NCBI GenBank assembly: GCA_024123915.1
Contig: CP099650.1
Span: 5,084,001 to 5,148,000, forward strand
Length of the DNA: 64,000 nucleotides
Direction: 5' to 3'
DNA from: Oxalobacteraceae bacterium OTU3CAMAD1
GTDB taxonomy: Bacteria; Pseudomonadota; Gammaproteobacteria; Burkholderiales; Burkholderiaceae_D
The notes beneath the pieces are model-generated. The model made no database searches. It saw only the letters and a program-made list of their open reading frames with translations, and was not told the origin of the DNA. Positions 37,904-46,948 of the stretch are shown here, in pieces (positions within the stretch are counted from its first letter, which is position 1; each line of letters starts with the position of its first letter). Position numbers and translations under genes: made by a program.

Positions 37904-40900
37904 TTAGTGGGTCCCTTCCAGTTTTGCCACCGCGCCGTCGCCGGCGACGGCAGGTTTTTTCTCCATGCGGATGGCCAGGTTACGCAACAGGACGTAGAAC
38001 ACGGGCGTCAGGAACAGGCCGAAGAAGGTCACGCCCAGCATGCCGGCGAACACCGCCACACCCATCGCATGACGCATTTCCGAACCGGCGCCGCTCGAGA
38101 ACACCAGTGGCAGCACGCCCATGATGAATGCGATCGACGTCATCAGAATCGGGCGCAGACGCAGGCGGCAAGCTTCCAGCGCCGCTTCGACCACGGTGCG
38201 GCCCTGGTGTTCCAGTTCACGGGCGAATTCCACAATCAGGATCGCGTTCTTGGACGCCAACCCGACCAGCACGAACAACGCGATCTGCGTGAAGACGTTG
38301 TTGTCGCCAGCGGTCAGCTTCACGCCGATCAGCGCGCACAGAATCGACATCGGCACGATCAGGATCACGGCCAGCGGCAGGGTCCAGCTTTCGTATTGGG
38401 CGGCAAGCACCAGGAACACCAGCAGTACACACAGCGGGAACACATAAATCATCGTGTTACCGGACAGGATGTCCTGGTACACCAGTTCCGTCCATTCGTA
38501 GCCGATGCCCTTAGGCAGAACCTCTTCGACGATCTTGGTCATTTCAGCCTGCGCCTCACCCGACGACACGCCGGGAGCCGGTGCACCGTTGATTTCGGCG
38601 GCGACGAAGGCGTTGTAGCGTTGTACGCGGTCCGGGCCATAGGTGTCCTTGACGCGCATCAGCGACGACAGCGGAATCATCTCGCCTTTATCGTTACGTA
38701 CCTTCAGCTGGGCGATATCCTCGGCGTGCGAACGGAACTGCTGGTCGGCCTGGACGCGCACCTGGTAGGTACGGCCGAACTGATTGAAGTCGTTCACATA
38801 CAGCGAACCCAGATTGATCTGCAAGGTCTGGTAAATCGTCTGCAGCGGAATACCCAACTGCTTGGCCTTGACGCGATCGACGTCGGCGAACAATTGCGGC
38901 ACGTTGATCTGGTAGCCCGAGAAAACGCCCGCCAGTTTCGGATTGGTCGCGGCTTTCGCCTGCACCGCTTGCACTGCTTTATACAGCGCGTCGTAACCCT
39001 GGTTCTCGCGATCCTGCAGCATCAGCTTGAAGCCACCGGTGGTACCGAGGCCGTTGACCGGCGGCGGTGGCAGCACCATTACGAACGCGCCTTCGATCGA
39101 GCCCATACGCTTGTTCATTTCAGCGGCGATGCCTTCGGCCGACTGCTCTTTGCCGTGACGCTTGTCGAATGCGCTCAGGCCGACGAACACGATACCGGCG
39201 TTCGGCGCGTTGGTGAAGCCGTTGATCGACAGGCCAGGGAAAGCGATCGAATTGTCGATGCCTGGAATGTCCTTGGCGATGTCCGACATCTTGCGGATCA
39301 CGGCGTCGGTGCGGTCCAGCGAGGCGGCGTCAGGCAACTGCGCGAAGCCGATCAGGTACTGCTTGTCCTGCGCCGGAACGAAGCCCGGTGGCACCAGTTT
39401 GAACATGAAACCTGCCGCGACGGCCAGCACCGCGTAGACGATCAGCGAACCGCCCTTGCGCTTCAGTACACCGGTCACGCCCTTTTCATAACGATCGGAA
39501 GCGCGGTTGAAGAAGCGGTTGAACCAGCCGAAGAAACGACCGAACACCTTGTCCATGCCACGGGTCAGCGCGTCTTTCGGCGCGTCGTGCGGTTTGAGCA
39601 GCGCGGCGGCCAGGGCCGGAGCCAGGGTCAACGAGCTGAATGCCGAGATCACGGTCGAAATGGCGATGGTCAGCGCGAACTGCTTGTAGAACTGGCCGGA
39701 CAGACCCGAGACGAAAGCGATCGGCACGAACACGGCGCACAGCACCAGGGCGATGGCGATAATCGGACCACTCACCTCTTTCATCGCCTGGATGGTCGCT
39801 TCGCGCGGCGCCAGGCCGTCATGGATGTTACGTTCGACGTTTTCCACCACCACGATCGCGTCATCGACCACGATACCGATGGCCAGCACAAGGCCGAACA
39901 GCGACAAGGTGTTGATCGAGAAGCCAAAGGCCAGCATCACGGCGAAGGTACCGACCACCGAGACGGGAACGGCCAGCAGCGGAATGACCGATGCGCGCCA
40001 GGTTTGCAGAAAGATGATCACCACCAGCGCCACCAGGATGATCGCTTCGACCAAAGTGTGGATCACGGAGCGGATCGACTCCCGCACGAATTGGGTCGGG
40101 TCGTATACGATGTCGTAAGCGACGCCTTCCGGGAAATCTTTCGACAGGCGTTCCATGGTCGAGCGCACGTCGGCCGACAGCTGCAAGGCGTTGGCGTTGG
40201 GTGCTTCGAAAATTGGAATCGCGGCGGCCGATTTGTTGTTCAGCAGCGAGCGCAGAGCGTACGAATTCGAGCCCATTTCCAGGCGCGCCACGTCGCGCAG
40301 ACGCGTCACGGCGCCGTCGCTATTGGTCTTGACGATAATGTCGCCAAACTCTTCTTCGCTTTGCAGGCGGCCGTGCGTATTGACGGTCAGCTGGAAGTCC
40401 GCGCCCTTGCTCGGGCCCTGGCCGATCACACCAGCCGCCACTTGCACGTTCTGCTCGCGGATCGAATCGACGATGTCGCCGGCAGTCAGGTTACGCTGGG
40501 CGACCTTTTGCGGATCGAGCCAGACGCGCATCGAATAGTCGCCGGCGCCGAACAGCTGCACCTCGCCCATGCCGGGCAGGCGGGCCAGTTGGTCCTTGAC
40601 GTTCAACACCGCGTAGTTACGCAGATACAGGTCGTCGTAACGGCCGTTCGGCGAGGACAGGTGGACCACCATGGTCAGGTTGGGCGACGACTTGACGGTC
40701 GTCACGCCAATCTGGCGCACCTCTTCCGGCAGACGCGGAAGCGCGCGTTGGACGCGATTCTGCACTTGCGTTTCGGCCTGCTCGACGTTGGTGCCGATCT
40801 TGAAGGTGACGGTCAGCGCCAGCGCGCCGTCCGAGGTGTTTTGCGAGGACATGTACAGCATGTTCTCGACGCCGTTGATCTGTTCCTCAAGCGGCGCGGC

Positions 40901-41089
40901 CACGGTTTCGGCGATGATCTTCGGATTCGCGCCCGGATACTGCGCGCGCACCACCACCGATGGCGGCACCACGTCCGGGTACTCCGAGATCGGCAGCTTG
41001 AAGATCGATATCAAGCCGGCGACGAAGATAATGATCGACAGTACAGCCGCGAAAATCGGCTTGTCGACAAAAAATCGGGAGATGTTCAT
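37904..41089 (-). CDS. RND (HAE1) multidrug efflux pump, MexF-like
   Basis: 1061 residues, full length, with 12 membrane helices and two large periplasmic loops. The N-terminus MNISRFFVDKPIFAAVLSII, PVSEYP-type LPISEYPDVVPP and GETVAAPLE-like AETVAAPLEEQINGVENMLY fit the MexF/OqxB branch. The proton-relay pair of Asp in helix 4 is visible in VDDAIVVVENVERN. Substrates probably include phenicols, quinolones and diaryl compounds, judging from the branch only. It forms an operon with the adaptor (4-base gap) and the outer-membrane channel. Confidence 0.96.
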   Translation of the reverse strand: MNISRFFVDKPIFAAVLSIIIFVAGLISIFKLPISEYPDVVPPSVVVRAQYPGANPKIIAETVAAPLEEQINGVENMLYMSSQNTSDGALALTVTFKIGTNVEQAETQVQNRVQRALPRLPEEVRQIGVTTVKSSPNLTMVVHLSSPNGRYDDLYLRNYAVLNVKDQLARLPGMGEVQLFGAGDYSMRVWLDPQKVAQRNLTAGDIVDSIREQNVQVAAGVIGQGPSKGADFQLTVNTHGRLQSEEEFGDIIVKTNSDGAVTRLRDVARLEMGSNSYALRSLLNNKSAAAIPIFEAPNANALQLSADVRSTMERLSKDFPEGVAYDIVYDPTQFVRESIRSVIHTLVEAIILVALVVIIFLQTWRASVIPLLAVPVSVVGTFAVMLAFGFSINTLSLFGLVLAIGIVVDDAIVVVENVERNIHDGLAPREATIQAMKEVSGPIIAIALVLCAVFVPIAFVSGLSGQFYKQFALTIAISTVISAFSSLTLAPALAAALLKPHDAPKDALTRGMDKVFGRFFGWFNRFFNRASDRYEKGVTGVLKRKGGSLIVYAVLAVAAGFMFKLVPPGFVPAQDKQYLIGFAQLPDAASLDRTDAVIRKMSDIAKDIPGIDNSIAFPGLSINGFTNAPNAGIVFVGLSAFDKRHGKEQSAEGIAAEMNKRMGSIEGAFVMVLPPPPVNGLGTTGGFKLMLQDRENQGYDALYKAVQAVQAKAATNPKLAGVFSGYQINVPQLFADVDRVKAKQLGIPLQTIYQTLQINLGSLYVNDFNQFGRTYQVRVQADQQFRSHAEDIAQLKVRNDKGEMIPLSSLMRVKDTYGPDRVQRYNAFVAAEINGAPAPGVSSGEAQAEMTKIVEEVLPKGIGYEWTELVYQDILSGNTMIYVFPLCVLLVFLVLAAQYESWTLPLAVILIVPMSILCALIGVKLTAGDNNVFTQIALFVLVGLASKNAILIVEFARELEHQGRTVVEAALEACRLRLRPILMTSIAFIMGVLPLVFSSGAGSEMRHAMGVAVFAGMLGVTFFGLFLTPVFYVLLRNLAIRMEKKPAVAGDGAVAKLEGTH

Positions 41090-41093
41090 ATTC

Positions 41094-42350
41094 TTATTCC
41101 TTGGAGGTGCCGGCCTTGGTATTGGCGACGGCTACTTTTTCATCTTTTTTGGCATCGGGCTTCGACTCCGGCTTGGCCACGTTGGCCGCCAGTGGATCGG
41201 AATCCATCGGCACCACGGTCGGCGAGATCGGCGCGCCGGGACGCACGCGCTGCAGGCCGTTGACGACGATCTTGTCGCCCGCTTTCAGGCCTTCGCGCAC
41301 CACGCGCAGACCATCGACTTGTGGGCCCAGCGTGACGGCGCGGTACTCGGCCTTGTTGCCGGCGCCGACCACGAACACGAACTTGCGGCTTTGATCGGTA
41401 CTGACGGCGCGCTCGTTGATTAGCAGCGTAGGCTTGGCGCCGGTGGTGCCGGCCAGCTGCACGCGGGCGAACAGGCCGGGAACCAGGGTGCCGTCCTTGT
41501 TGGCCAAGGTGGCGCGCATACGCACCGAACCGCTGCGCGGATCGAGCTGGTTGTCGACGAATTCAAGCTTGCCTTCGTGCGGGAAGCCGGTTTCGTTGGC
41601 CAGGCCGATCTTGACGATGGCCGGTTCGCCCTTGTGGGCGGCGGCGCCGACGCGCAGGTAGGTATCTTCGTCGCCGTCGAAGGAGGCGTAGATGTTTTCC
41701 AGCGAGACCACGGAGGTCAGCACGGCCGACGCGTCGACCAGGTTACCGAGCGTAATTTCAGCTTTCGACACGCGGCCGTTGATCGGCGACTCGACGCGGG
41801 TGTAGGCCAGATTGAGCTTGGCCGCCTCGTACTGGGCCTGCGCGGCGCGGGCGTCGGCATCGAGCTGCTTCTGGTTCGAAGCGCGTTCGTCGTATTCGCG
41901 CTGGGCGATGGCTTTATCGGCCAGCAGTTTTTCGGCGCGGTTCAATTCCAGCTTGGCCAGTTCGGCCTTGGCGCGCGCCGAGCCGGCGGCAGCTTCGGCG
42001 CGGTTGGCTTCAGCCTGATACGGGCGCGCATCGATGACGAACAAGACGTCGCCTTTCTTGACCTGGCTGCCCGGCTTGAAGTTGATCGCGGTGATGAAGC
42101 CCCCGACGCGCGGACGGATTTGCACCTGTTCGACCGCCTCCAGGCGACCCGAGAACTCCTGGGTCTCGGTGATGGTTTTCTCGACCACGGTAGCCGCCGA
42201 AATCGGTGGCCCGCCGCCCGCCGCCGCAGGCGATTCCGTCTTGCCCGTCGCGTCGTCGCAACCAGTTAGGCCGAAAGCGGCCAGTCCCGCCAGCGCCATA
42301 GCGGCGGCCAGCGGCCGGGCTACAGCGGTGAATTGTTTAATGTTTTTCAT
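41094..42350 (-). CDS. RND efflux periplasmic adaptor (MexE-like membrane fusion protein)
   Basis: 418 residues from MKNIKQFTAVARPL (42350, AAGGGAT upstream). A lipobox FGLTGC at about residue 28 anchors it to the inner membrane. Barrel-sandwich halves (VQIRPRVGGFITAINFKPGSQVKKGDVLF), a coiled-coil hairpin (100-170, Ala/Glu-rich) and a beta-barrel follow. The C-terminal tail is Lys-rich. First gene of the efflux operon. Confidence 0.95.
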   Translation of the reverse strand: MKNIKQFTAVARPLAAAMALAGLAAFGLTGCDDATGKTESPAAAGGGPPISAATVVEKTITETQEFSGRLEAVEQVQIRPRVGGFITAINFKPGSQVKKGDVLFVIDARPYQAEANRAEAAAGSARAKAELAKLELNRAEKLLADKAIAQREYDERASNQKQLDADARAAQAQYEAAKLNLAYTRVESPINGRVSKAEITLGNLVDASAVLTSVVSLENIYASFDGDEDTYLRVGAAAHKGEPAIVKIGLANETGFPHEGKLEFVDNQLDPRSGSVRMRATLANKDGTLVPGLFARVQLAGTTGAKPTLLINERAVSTDQSRKFVFVVGAGNKAEYRAVTLGPQVDGLRVVREGLKAGDKIVVNGLQRVRPGAPISPTVVPMDSDPLAANVAKPESKPDAKKDEKVAVANTKAGTSKE

Positions 42351-42504
42351 TTTTATCCCTTTGTGCATGAAAATAATTAATAGAAATGGCGGCACCGGCT
42401 GCCTCAACGAAAATCGAGAAAACACGGTACTAGCGCCCCGCCGGCAAGCCATTGGGGACGTGACTACAGATACTGCAAATGGTTAGGGTGCTGTCCCTAG
42501 TGCG

Positions 42505-43374
42505 CTATGAAGCTGGCGGCGTCTCGGACCGTTCCAGGTTAGTGACAAAGCTGGCGATTTCTCCAAGGGCTGCGCATTTACACGCGCAGTCGTTGCGGGC
42601 GCCCGGATCTTGCAGAGGCTGCGGCGCCATTCTGATGACGGTGGTTTTGACACCGCACGAAATCAGCTTGGCGCCGTACTGTTCCGCCTCGTCGCGCAGG
42701 GGATCGTCCTCGGACGACAGGATTAGCGCGGGGGGCAGGTTTTTCAAACGGCTCGATTGCAGCGGCGACGCATAAGGGTGCGTGCGGTCGGCGGCGTTGG
42801 GCAGGTAGCCGCGGTAGGCCGCCGCGCAGGCGTCGGCCACGTCCAGCAGCTCCGGCGCCTGCTGCATCTCGCGCATCGAGCAGGTGGTCAGGCCCGGGTC
42901 CAGCATCGGCATGATCAGGATCTGGCCGGCCAGCGCAGGACCGCCACGGTCGCGCGACATCAGCGCGCACACCGCCGCCAGATTGGCGCCGGCCTCAATA
43001 CCGGCCACCATCAGCTGCTTGCCGGTCCAGCCGATTTTGCCCTTGTTCTTTTTGGCCCAGGTCAGCACGGCGTGGGCGTCTTCCACCGCCGCCGGGAACG
43101 GGCGCACGCATGCCAGGGTATAACCGGAGGCCAGCACCGCCATGCCGGGATGGTCGTCGGCCAGGTGGCGCAGGAAGCTGTCCGCGTCTTCCAGATCGCC
43201 GCCGACGAAGCCGCCGGCGTGGAAGAACACCGTCAGCGTATCGCGCTTGGCGGCGTCGCCGCTGGTGTACAGGCGCGCAGGCAGCGGGCCTTCGGCGCCG
43301 CGCACTTCCAGGCTGCGGATCTTCAGACGATCCGACAACTCCGGCAGCGCTTCGTCCTGTGGCTTGATGGTCAC
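42505..43374 (-). CDS. HSL-type alpha/beta-hydrolase fold protein lacking catalytic Ser and His
   Basis: 289 residues from a GTG at 43374, which overlaps the stop of the upstream small gene (GTGA). The fold is that of Aes/HSL esterases: FFHAGGFVGGD at 50-60 (oxyanion loop, normally HGGG), and SSEDDPLRDEAE at 220-231 (acid residue). The nucleophile elbow is GIEAGAN at 125-131, where GDSAGG is expected: Glu127 replaces Ser. The His loop after strand 8 (near 250, MAPQPLQDP) has no His. Ordinary esterase activity is therefore unlikely. It lies between the efflux operon and the LysR gene. Confidence 0.85.
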   Translation of the reverse strand: MTIKPQDEALPELSDRLKIRSLEVRGAEGPLPARLYTSGDAAKRDTLTVFFHAGGFVGGDLEDADSFLRHLADDHPGMAVLASGYTLACVRPFPAAVEDAHAVLTWAKKNKGKIGWTGKQLMVAGIEAGANLAAVCALMSRDRGGPALAGQILIMPMLDPGLTTCSMREMQQAPELLDVADACAAAYRGYLPNAADRTHPYASPLQSSRLKNLPPALILSSEDDPLRDEAEQYGAKLISCGVKTTVIRMAPQPLQDPGARNDCACKCAALGEIASFVTNLERSETPPAS

Positions 43375-43583
43375 TGCTGCACCGTGCCAGTCGCGTCGGC
43401 CGACATCAGCGACGTGTCGGCGCAAGCCAGCACGTCGCCGCTGGCCACTTCGGTCAGGGCACGAACGCCGCTCACTTCGGCCTTGGCCGTCTGCAAGTAG
43501 GCATCGGTATAGACGACGCCCGCCAGCGCGACCGATGTCAGCGCGATCGCAACCGTTGCAAAAATTCCGTCCCGATATTTCAT
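43371..43583 (-). CDS. Small exported or membrane-anchored protein, coupled to the pseudo-esterase
   Basis: 70 residues: MKYRDGIFATVAIALTSVALAG forms a membrane anchor or signal, then a short polar periplasmic part with one Cys (VLACADTS). GGGAGGG-type ribosome site (from ..TGGGAGGGAATCATC) precedes the ATG. Its stop overlaps the GTG of the next gene by four bases, implying translational coupling. Family not recognised. Confidence 0.75.
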   Translation of the reverse strand: MKYRDGIFATVAIALTSVALAGVVYTDAYLQTAKAEVSGVRALTEVASGDVLACADTSLMSADATGTVQQ

Positions 43584-43741
43584 GATGATTCCCTCCCAGC
43601 GTGGTGTAACAACTTGCCTCTGCCCCGGAACAGCCCATGCTTTCCTTGGTGCAGTACAGCAATCTTAAACTTGTTCTACAATCCGATAAATAGCCTAAAG
43701 TTGAATTGATTGTTCAGGATTCGGAACAATGGAGCGAATAG

Positions 43742-44701
43742 ATGAATAAACTGCAAGCGATGGAAGTGTTCGTGAACGTGGTCGACTCCGGCGGCTTCAC
43801 GCGCGCGGCCGAAATCATGCAACTGCCGAAGGCCACGGTCTCGACCCTGATCCAGTCGCTGGAGGCGTCGCTGGCGGTCAAGCTGCTGCACCGGACCACG
43901 CGCCACGTCAGCGTCACGGCCGACGGCGCCGCCTATTACGAGCGCTGCCTGCGCATTTTATCGGACGTGCGCGACGCCGAGGAATCGCTGTCGCGCACAC
44001 GATTGAGCCCCAGCGGAAGGCTGCGGGTCGACGTCCCCACGGGGCTTGCCGCCAGCGTGCTGGTTCCAGCGCTACCCGACTTCTTCACCCGCTACCCGGA
44101 CATCCAGATGGAGATGGGCTGCAGCGACCGCGCCGTCGATCTGGTTGAGGAAGGCGTCGACTGCGCGGTGCGGGCCGGCCAGTTGGTCGATTCGAGCCTG
44201 ATCGCGCGGCGCGTCGGCATCCTGCACTTCGTCACCTGCGCGGTGCCGTCGTATCTGGACCGATACGGCCGCCCTGCCCACCCGGACGAATTGACGCGCC
44301 ACCTGTGCGTTAACTATTTTTCATCGAAGACCGGTAAAATCGTCGACTGGGACTTTTCGCGCGGCGCCGAACGGGTGCAGGTCGCCCTGCCCGGCCACAT
44401 CGCCCTGAACGACACCACCGCCTACACGGCGGCGGGGCTGGCGGGGCTGGGCATTGTGCAGATGCCGAATTTTTTGCTCGAGCCGCTGCTCGCCGACGGC
44501 ACCTTCGAACAGGTGCTGCCGGAATGGAGCTCCGACTCGATACCGGTGCACTTGGTCTACCCGCAAAACCGCCACCTGTCGGCCAAGGTGCGGGTGTTCG
44601 TGGAATGGGTCGCCGAACTGTTCTCCAATCATCCAGGCATGCGCCTGCCGAAAGCACCACCACCGGCGGCGCGCGCCACATCCTATGAGGTAGCCCTATG
44701 A
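43742..44701 (+). CDS. LysR-family transcriptional regulator
   Basis: 319 residues with the N-terminal helix-turn-helix MEVFVNVVDSGGFTRAAEIM... ATVSTLIQSLEASLAVKLLHRTTR and a periplasmic-binding-type effector domain. It is divergent from the small-protein/pseudo-esterase/efflux genes, the arrangement of MexT-like regulators, and its stop overlaps the next gene's start by four bases (ATGA). It may control both sides, which is inference from position. Confidence 0.93.
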   Translation: MNKLQAMEVFVNVVDSGGFTRAAEIMQLPKATVSTLIQSLEASLAVKLLHRTTRHVSVTADGAAYYERCLRILSDVRDAEESLSRTRLSPSGRLRVDVPTGLAASVLVPALPDFFTRYPDIQMEMGCSDRAVDLVEEGVDCAVRAGQLVDSSLIARRVGILHFVTCAVPSYLDRYGRPAHPDELTRHLCVNYFSSKTGKIVDWDFSRGAERVQVALPGHIALNDTTAYTAAGLAGLGIVQMPNFLLEPLLADGTFEQVLPEWSSDSIPVHLVYPQNRHLSAKVRVFVEWVAELFSNHPGMRLPKAPPPAARATSYEVAL

Positions 44702-45672
44702 CCGACTCAGTGCCCGACACCCACCGCATCGTATTCCTCGACCGCGACAGCGTCATCGCCAACGTCCGCAAGCCGTCCTTCGCGCACGAATGGAGCGAGT
44801 ACCCGGCCACCAAGGCGGCCGACGCGATGCAGCGGCTGCGCGACGCGCGCGCCACCATCGCCATCACCAACAAGGTACCGCTGCGCGCCGACGACCTGGC
44901 GCAGCTGCCGGACCTGAAGATGATCGCGGTGGCCGCCACCGGCACCGACATCGTCGACCTGCAGGCCTGCCGCGAGCGCGACATCGTCGTCTCCAACATC
45001 CGCAACTACGCGGTGCACACGCTGCCCGAGCACACCTTCGCGCTGATCCTGGCGCTGCGCCGCCAGCTGGTGGCCTACCGTGAGGACATCGAAGCGGGCC
45101 TGTGGCAAAAGTCGGAGCGATTCTGCCTGTTCGGGCATCCGATCTCCGACCTGGCAGGCAGCCGTTTGGGCCTTGCAGGCTATGGCGCGCTGGGGAAATC
45201 GGTGGCGCAGATCGCCCGCGCATTCGGCATGGAGGTGGTGGTGTTCAACCGCTCGCCGGTGACGGACGAAGGCATCAAGCAGGTGTCGTGGGACGAGCTG
45301 CTGGAGACCTCGGATGTCCTCAGCCTGCACCTGCCGCTCAACGACAAGACGCGCAACATCATCTGTGCGAAGGAATTGATACGCATGAAAAGCTCGGCGC
45401 TGCTGATCAACACTGCACGCGGCGGCCTGGTGGACGAAGTGGCGCTGGCCGACGCGCTGCGCGCCGGCGTGATCGCGGGCGCCGGGTTCGACGTCCTGGT
45501 AAAGGAACCGCCGCCGCAGGACAACGTGCTGCTCAACCTGCGGCTGCCGAACTTCATCCTCACGCCGCATTCGGCATGGGCCAGTTCGCAAGCGATGCAG
45601 GTGTTGGCCGATCAACTGATCGACAACATCGAAGCATGGCAGTCCGGAACGCCCAATAACGTAATGGGCTAA
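44698..45672 (+). CDS. D-isomer-specific 2-hydroxyacid dehydrogenase
   Basis: 324 residues with the NAD-binding GLAGYGALGKSVA near residue 160 and all three catalytic positions: Arg in NTARGG, Glu in LVKEPPP, His in LTPHSAW. Similar to glycerate/hydroxypyruvate reductases. Translationally coupled to the upstream LysR gene. Confidence 0.93.
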   Translation: MTDSVPDTHRIVFLDRDSVIANVRKPSFAHEWSEYPATKAADAMQRLRDARATIAITNKVPLRADDLAQLPDLKMIAVAATGTDIVDLQACRERDIVVSNIRNYAVHTLPEHTFALILALRRQLVAYREDIEAGLWQKSERFCLFGHPISDLAGSRLGLAGYGALGKSVAQIARAFGMEVVVFNRSPVTDEGIKQVSWDELLETSDVLSLHLPLNDKTRNIICAKELIRMKSSALLINTARGGLVDEVALADALRAGVIAGAGFDVLVKEPPPQDNVLLNLRLPNFILTPHSAWASSQAMQVLADQLIDNIEAWQSGTPNNVMG

Positions 45673-45711
45673 AACCACGTCCCATGAAAATATCTAAGGA
45701 TGCCACTTCTG

Positions 45712-46230
45712 ATGAATCAAACTTTCACAATTTCGGTGCCGCACCTTCGCACAGACCGGCTTACGCTTCGGGAGTATCGTGTTGAAGACTTCGCGTTATT
45801 TGCAGACCATTTGTCGAATGCTGAAAGCTCAGCTCATTTAGGCTCGGCAGACCGCGCGACCGCTTGGCGTATCTTCAGTTCGCATGCTGGATTCTGGCTG
45901 CTCAGTGGGGCTGGTTGGTGGTCGATAGAGGATCGGCAAACGGGGCAGCTGGTTGGGAACGTTGGTGCTTTCTTCCGCGACGAATCAACTGTGATCGAGA
46001 TGGGGTGGAATACTTATCGGGCATTCTGGGGAAAAGGCATTGCGAACGAGGCTGCCGCGGCAGTCTTGAATTATGCGTTCGAGGTGCGACGTGAGCCGAA
46101 GGTTCGGGCACTGATCGCTTCCGGGAATGAATCCTCGCGCCGCGTGGCCGAGCGCCTGGGAATGACGTACGAAATGGAAACTGAGCTGAATGGCAAGAGA
46201 ATCAATAGTTACACGCGCCAGCGTACTTGA
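45712..46230 (+). CDS. GNAT-family N-acetyltransferase (RimJ/RimL-like)
   Basis: About 172 residues from the ATG at 45712, which has AAGGA ten bases upstream (an ATG at 45700 sits on top of that site). LRTDRLTLREYRVEDFALFADHL opens the typical RimJ-like fold; FWGKGIANEAAAAVLNYAF is the acetyl-CoA loop and NESSRRVAERLGMTYE closes it. Substrate unknown. Its GC content is lower than that of the genes to its left. Confidence 0.88.
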   Translation: MNQTFTISVPHLRTDRLTLREYRVEDFALFADHLSNAESSAHLGSADRATAWRIFSSHAGFWLLSGAGWWSIEDRQTGQLVGNVGAFFRDESTVIEMGWNTYRAFWGKGIANEAAAAVLNYAFEVRREPKVRALIASGNESSRRVAERLGMTYEMETELNGKRINSYTRQRT

Positions 46231-46312
46231 AGCTGCCGCGATCAGCGACATGCCGATTTCCGCTTTCGGCCAAAAGCAGTCCCTCAAGACAGATTTTTAG
46301 GAAGGCCTACCG

Positions 46313-46675
46313 ATGGCAAACGATGAGCCATTTTCGACAGCGGAACTCTTTGAATATCACAAAGCAACAGGCTGTCCCGTAGTGAAGGCAAGGTCAGAGC
46401 TTCTTTTGATGGAACCTGAGTTACGGTCAAGGGTATTTAAGGCTGCGCGGGAACAATGTCCCAAGTGGGGCGGGTTACGCGACCCAATCGAAAATGACCC
46501 AGCGACGCGTGAAATGGTTAGCAACGCAGCAAAGGCGGCGGAAATGCTCGCAGCCGAGACCTCTGGGCGCGGGCGCGGCCATCGTATATGGTTGGAGCAG
46601 AAACGTCTCTTGGCTGCACAAGGAATTACCTGGTTTTCTCCAGCGGATATGAATCCTGGAATTGTCTTTGATTAA
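46313..46675 (+). CDS. Hypothetical protein
   Basis: 120 residues with a good ribosome site (AGGAAGG). It is charged and soluble, with no signal or membrane segment: an N-terminal helical part (FEYHKATGCPVVKARSELLLMEPELRSRVFKAA) and a C-terminal part RGRGHRIWLEQKRLLAAQGITWFSPADMNPG. I do not recognise it. It is next to an integrase remnant, so it may be left from an old island. Confidence 0.6.
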   Translation: MANDEPFSTAELFEYHKATGCPVVKARSELLLMEPELRSRVFKAAREQCPKWGGLRDPIENDPATREMVSNAAKAAEMLAAETSGRGRGHRIWLEQKRLLAAQGITWFSPADMNPGIVFD

Positions 46676-46724
46676 TTCGCTCACGTATGACCGCTTCGGG
46701 CGACTGCTGGCGTCGCCCTTGTTC

Positions 46725-46910
46725 CTAAGCATCCATTTGCTCGGCCATTTCGAGAGCGTCATCGACTTCGATACCCAGATCTCGTACGGTGCTCTTGCTG
46801 TCGATGGCCAAGTTGAAGAGTGCCAAGTCCCAGGCCCTGCTGGAGATTTCCAAGCAAACGCGAATTGCCCAGATTTCCCTGACACGCAGCGGCGCTTTTT
46901 GCCCAACCAA
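46725..46910 (-). pseudogene. Tyrosine recombinase (phage-type integrase) remnant with internal deletion
   Basis: The 61-residue frame joins two separate parts of a well-known integrase family. Residues 8-40 (VREIWAIRVCLEISSRAWDLALFNLAIDSK, quoted as a span) match the start of the catalytic domain. Residues 40-61 (STVRDLGIEVDDALEMAEQ) match the extreme C-terminus, normally STVRYLGIEVDDALEIAEQ. Everything between, including the Arg-His-x-x-Arg core, is gone, and the nucleophile Tyr is Asp. It cannot be active. Confidence 0.7.
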
Positions 46911-46948
46911 CTTGCCCTTGTTTCACGGACGTAGCTGACTAAAATCTT

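Noticed and set aside
37520..41263. Very long open frame (1247 codons) on the + strand opposite the RND pump
   Set aside because: It is the antisense shadow of the pump gene in GC-rich DNA, with Arg/His/Gln-rich content and no domain. The same applies to long antisense frames opposite the TonB receptor (8438-10963), ureC (14325-16358), the GGDEF-EAL gene (20767-22857) and the histidine kinase (23144-25315).
46662..46934. Protein-coding gene on the + strand after the hypothetical gene at 46313
   Set aside because: The frame has no ribosome site and lies opposite the integrase remnant, whose similarity is on the minus strand.
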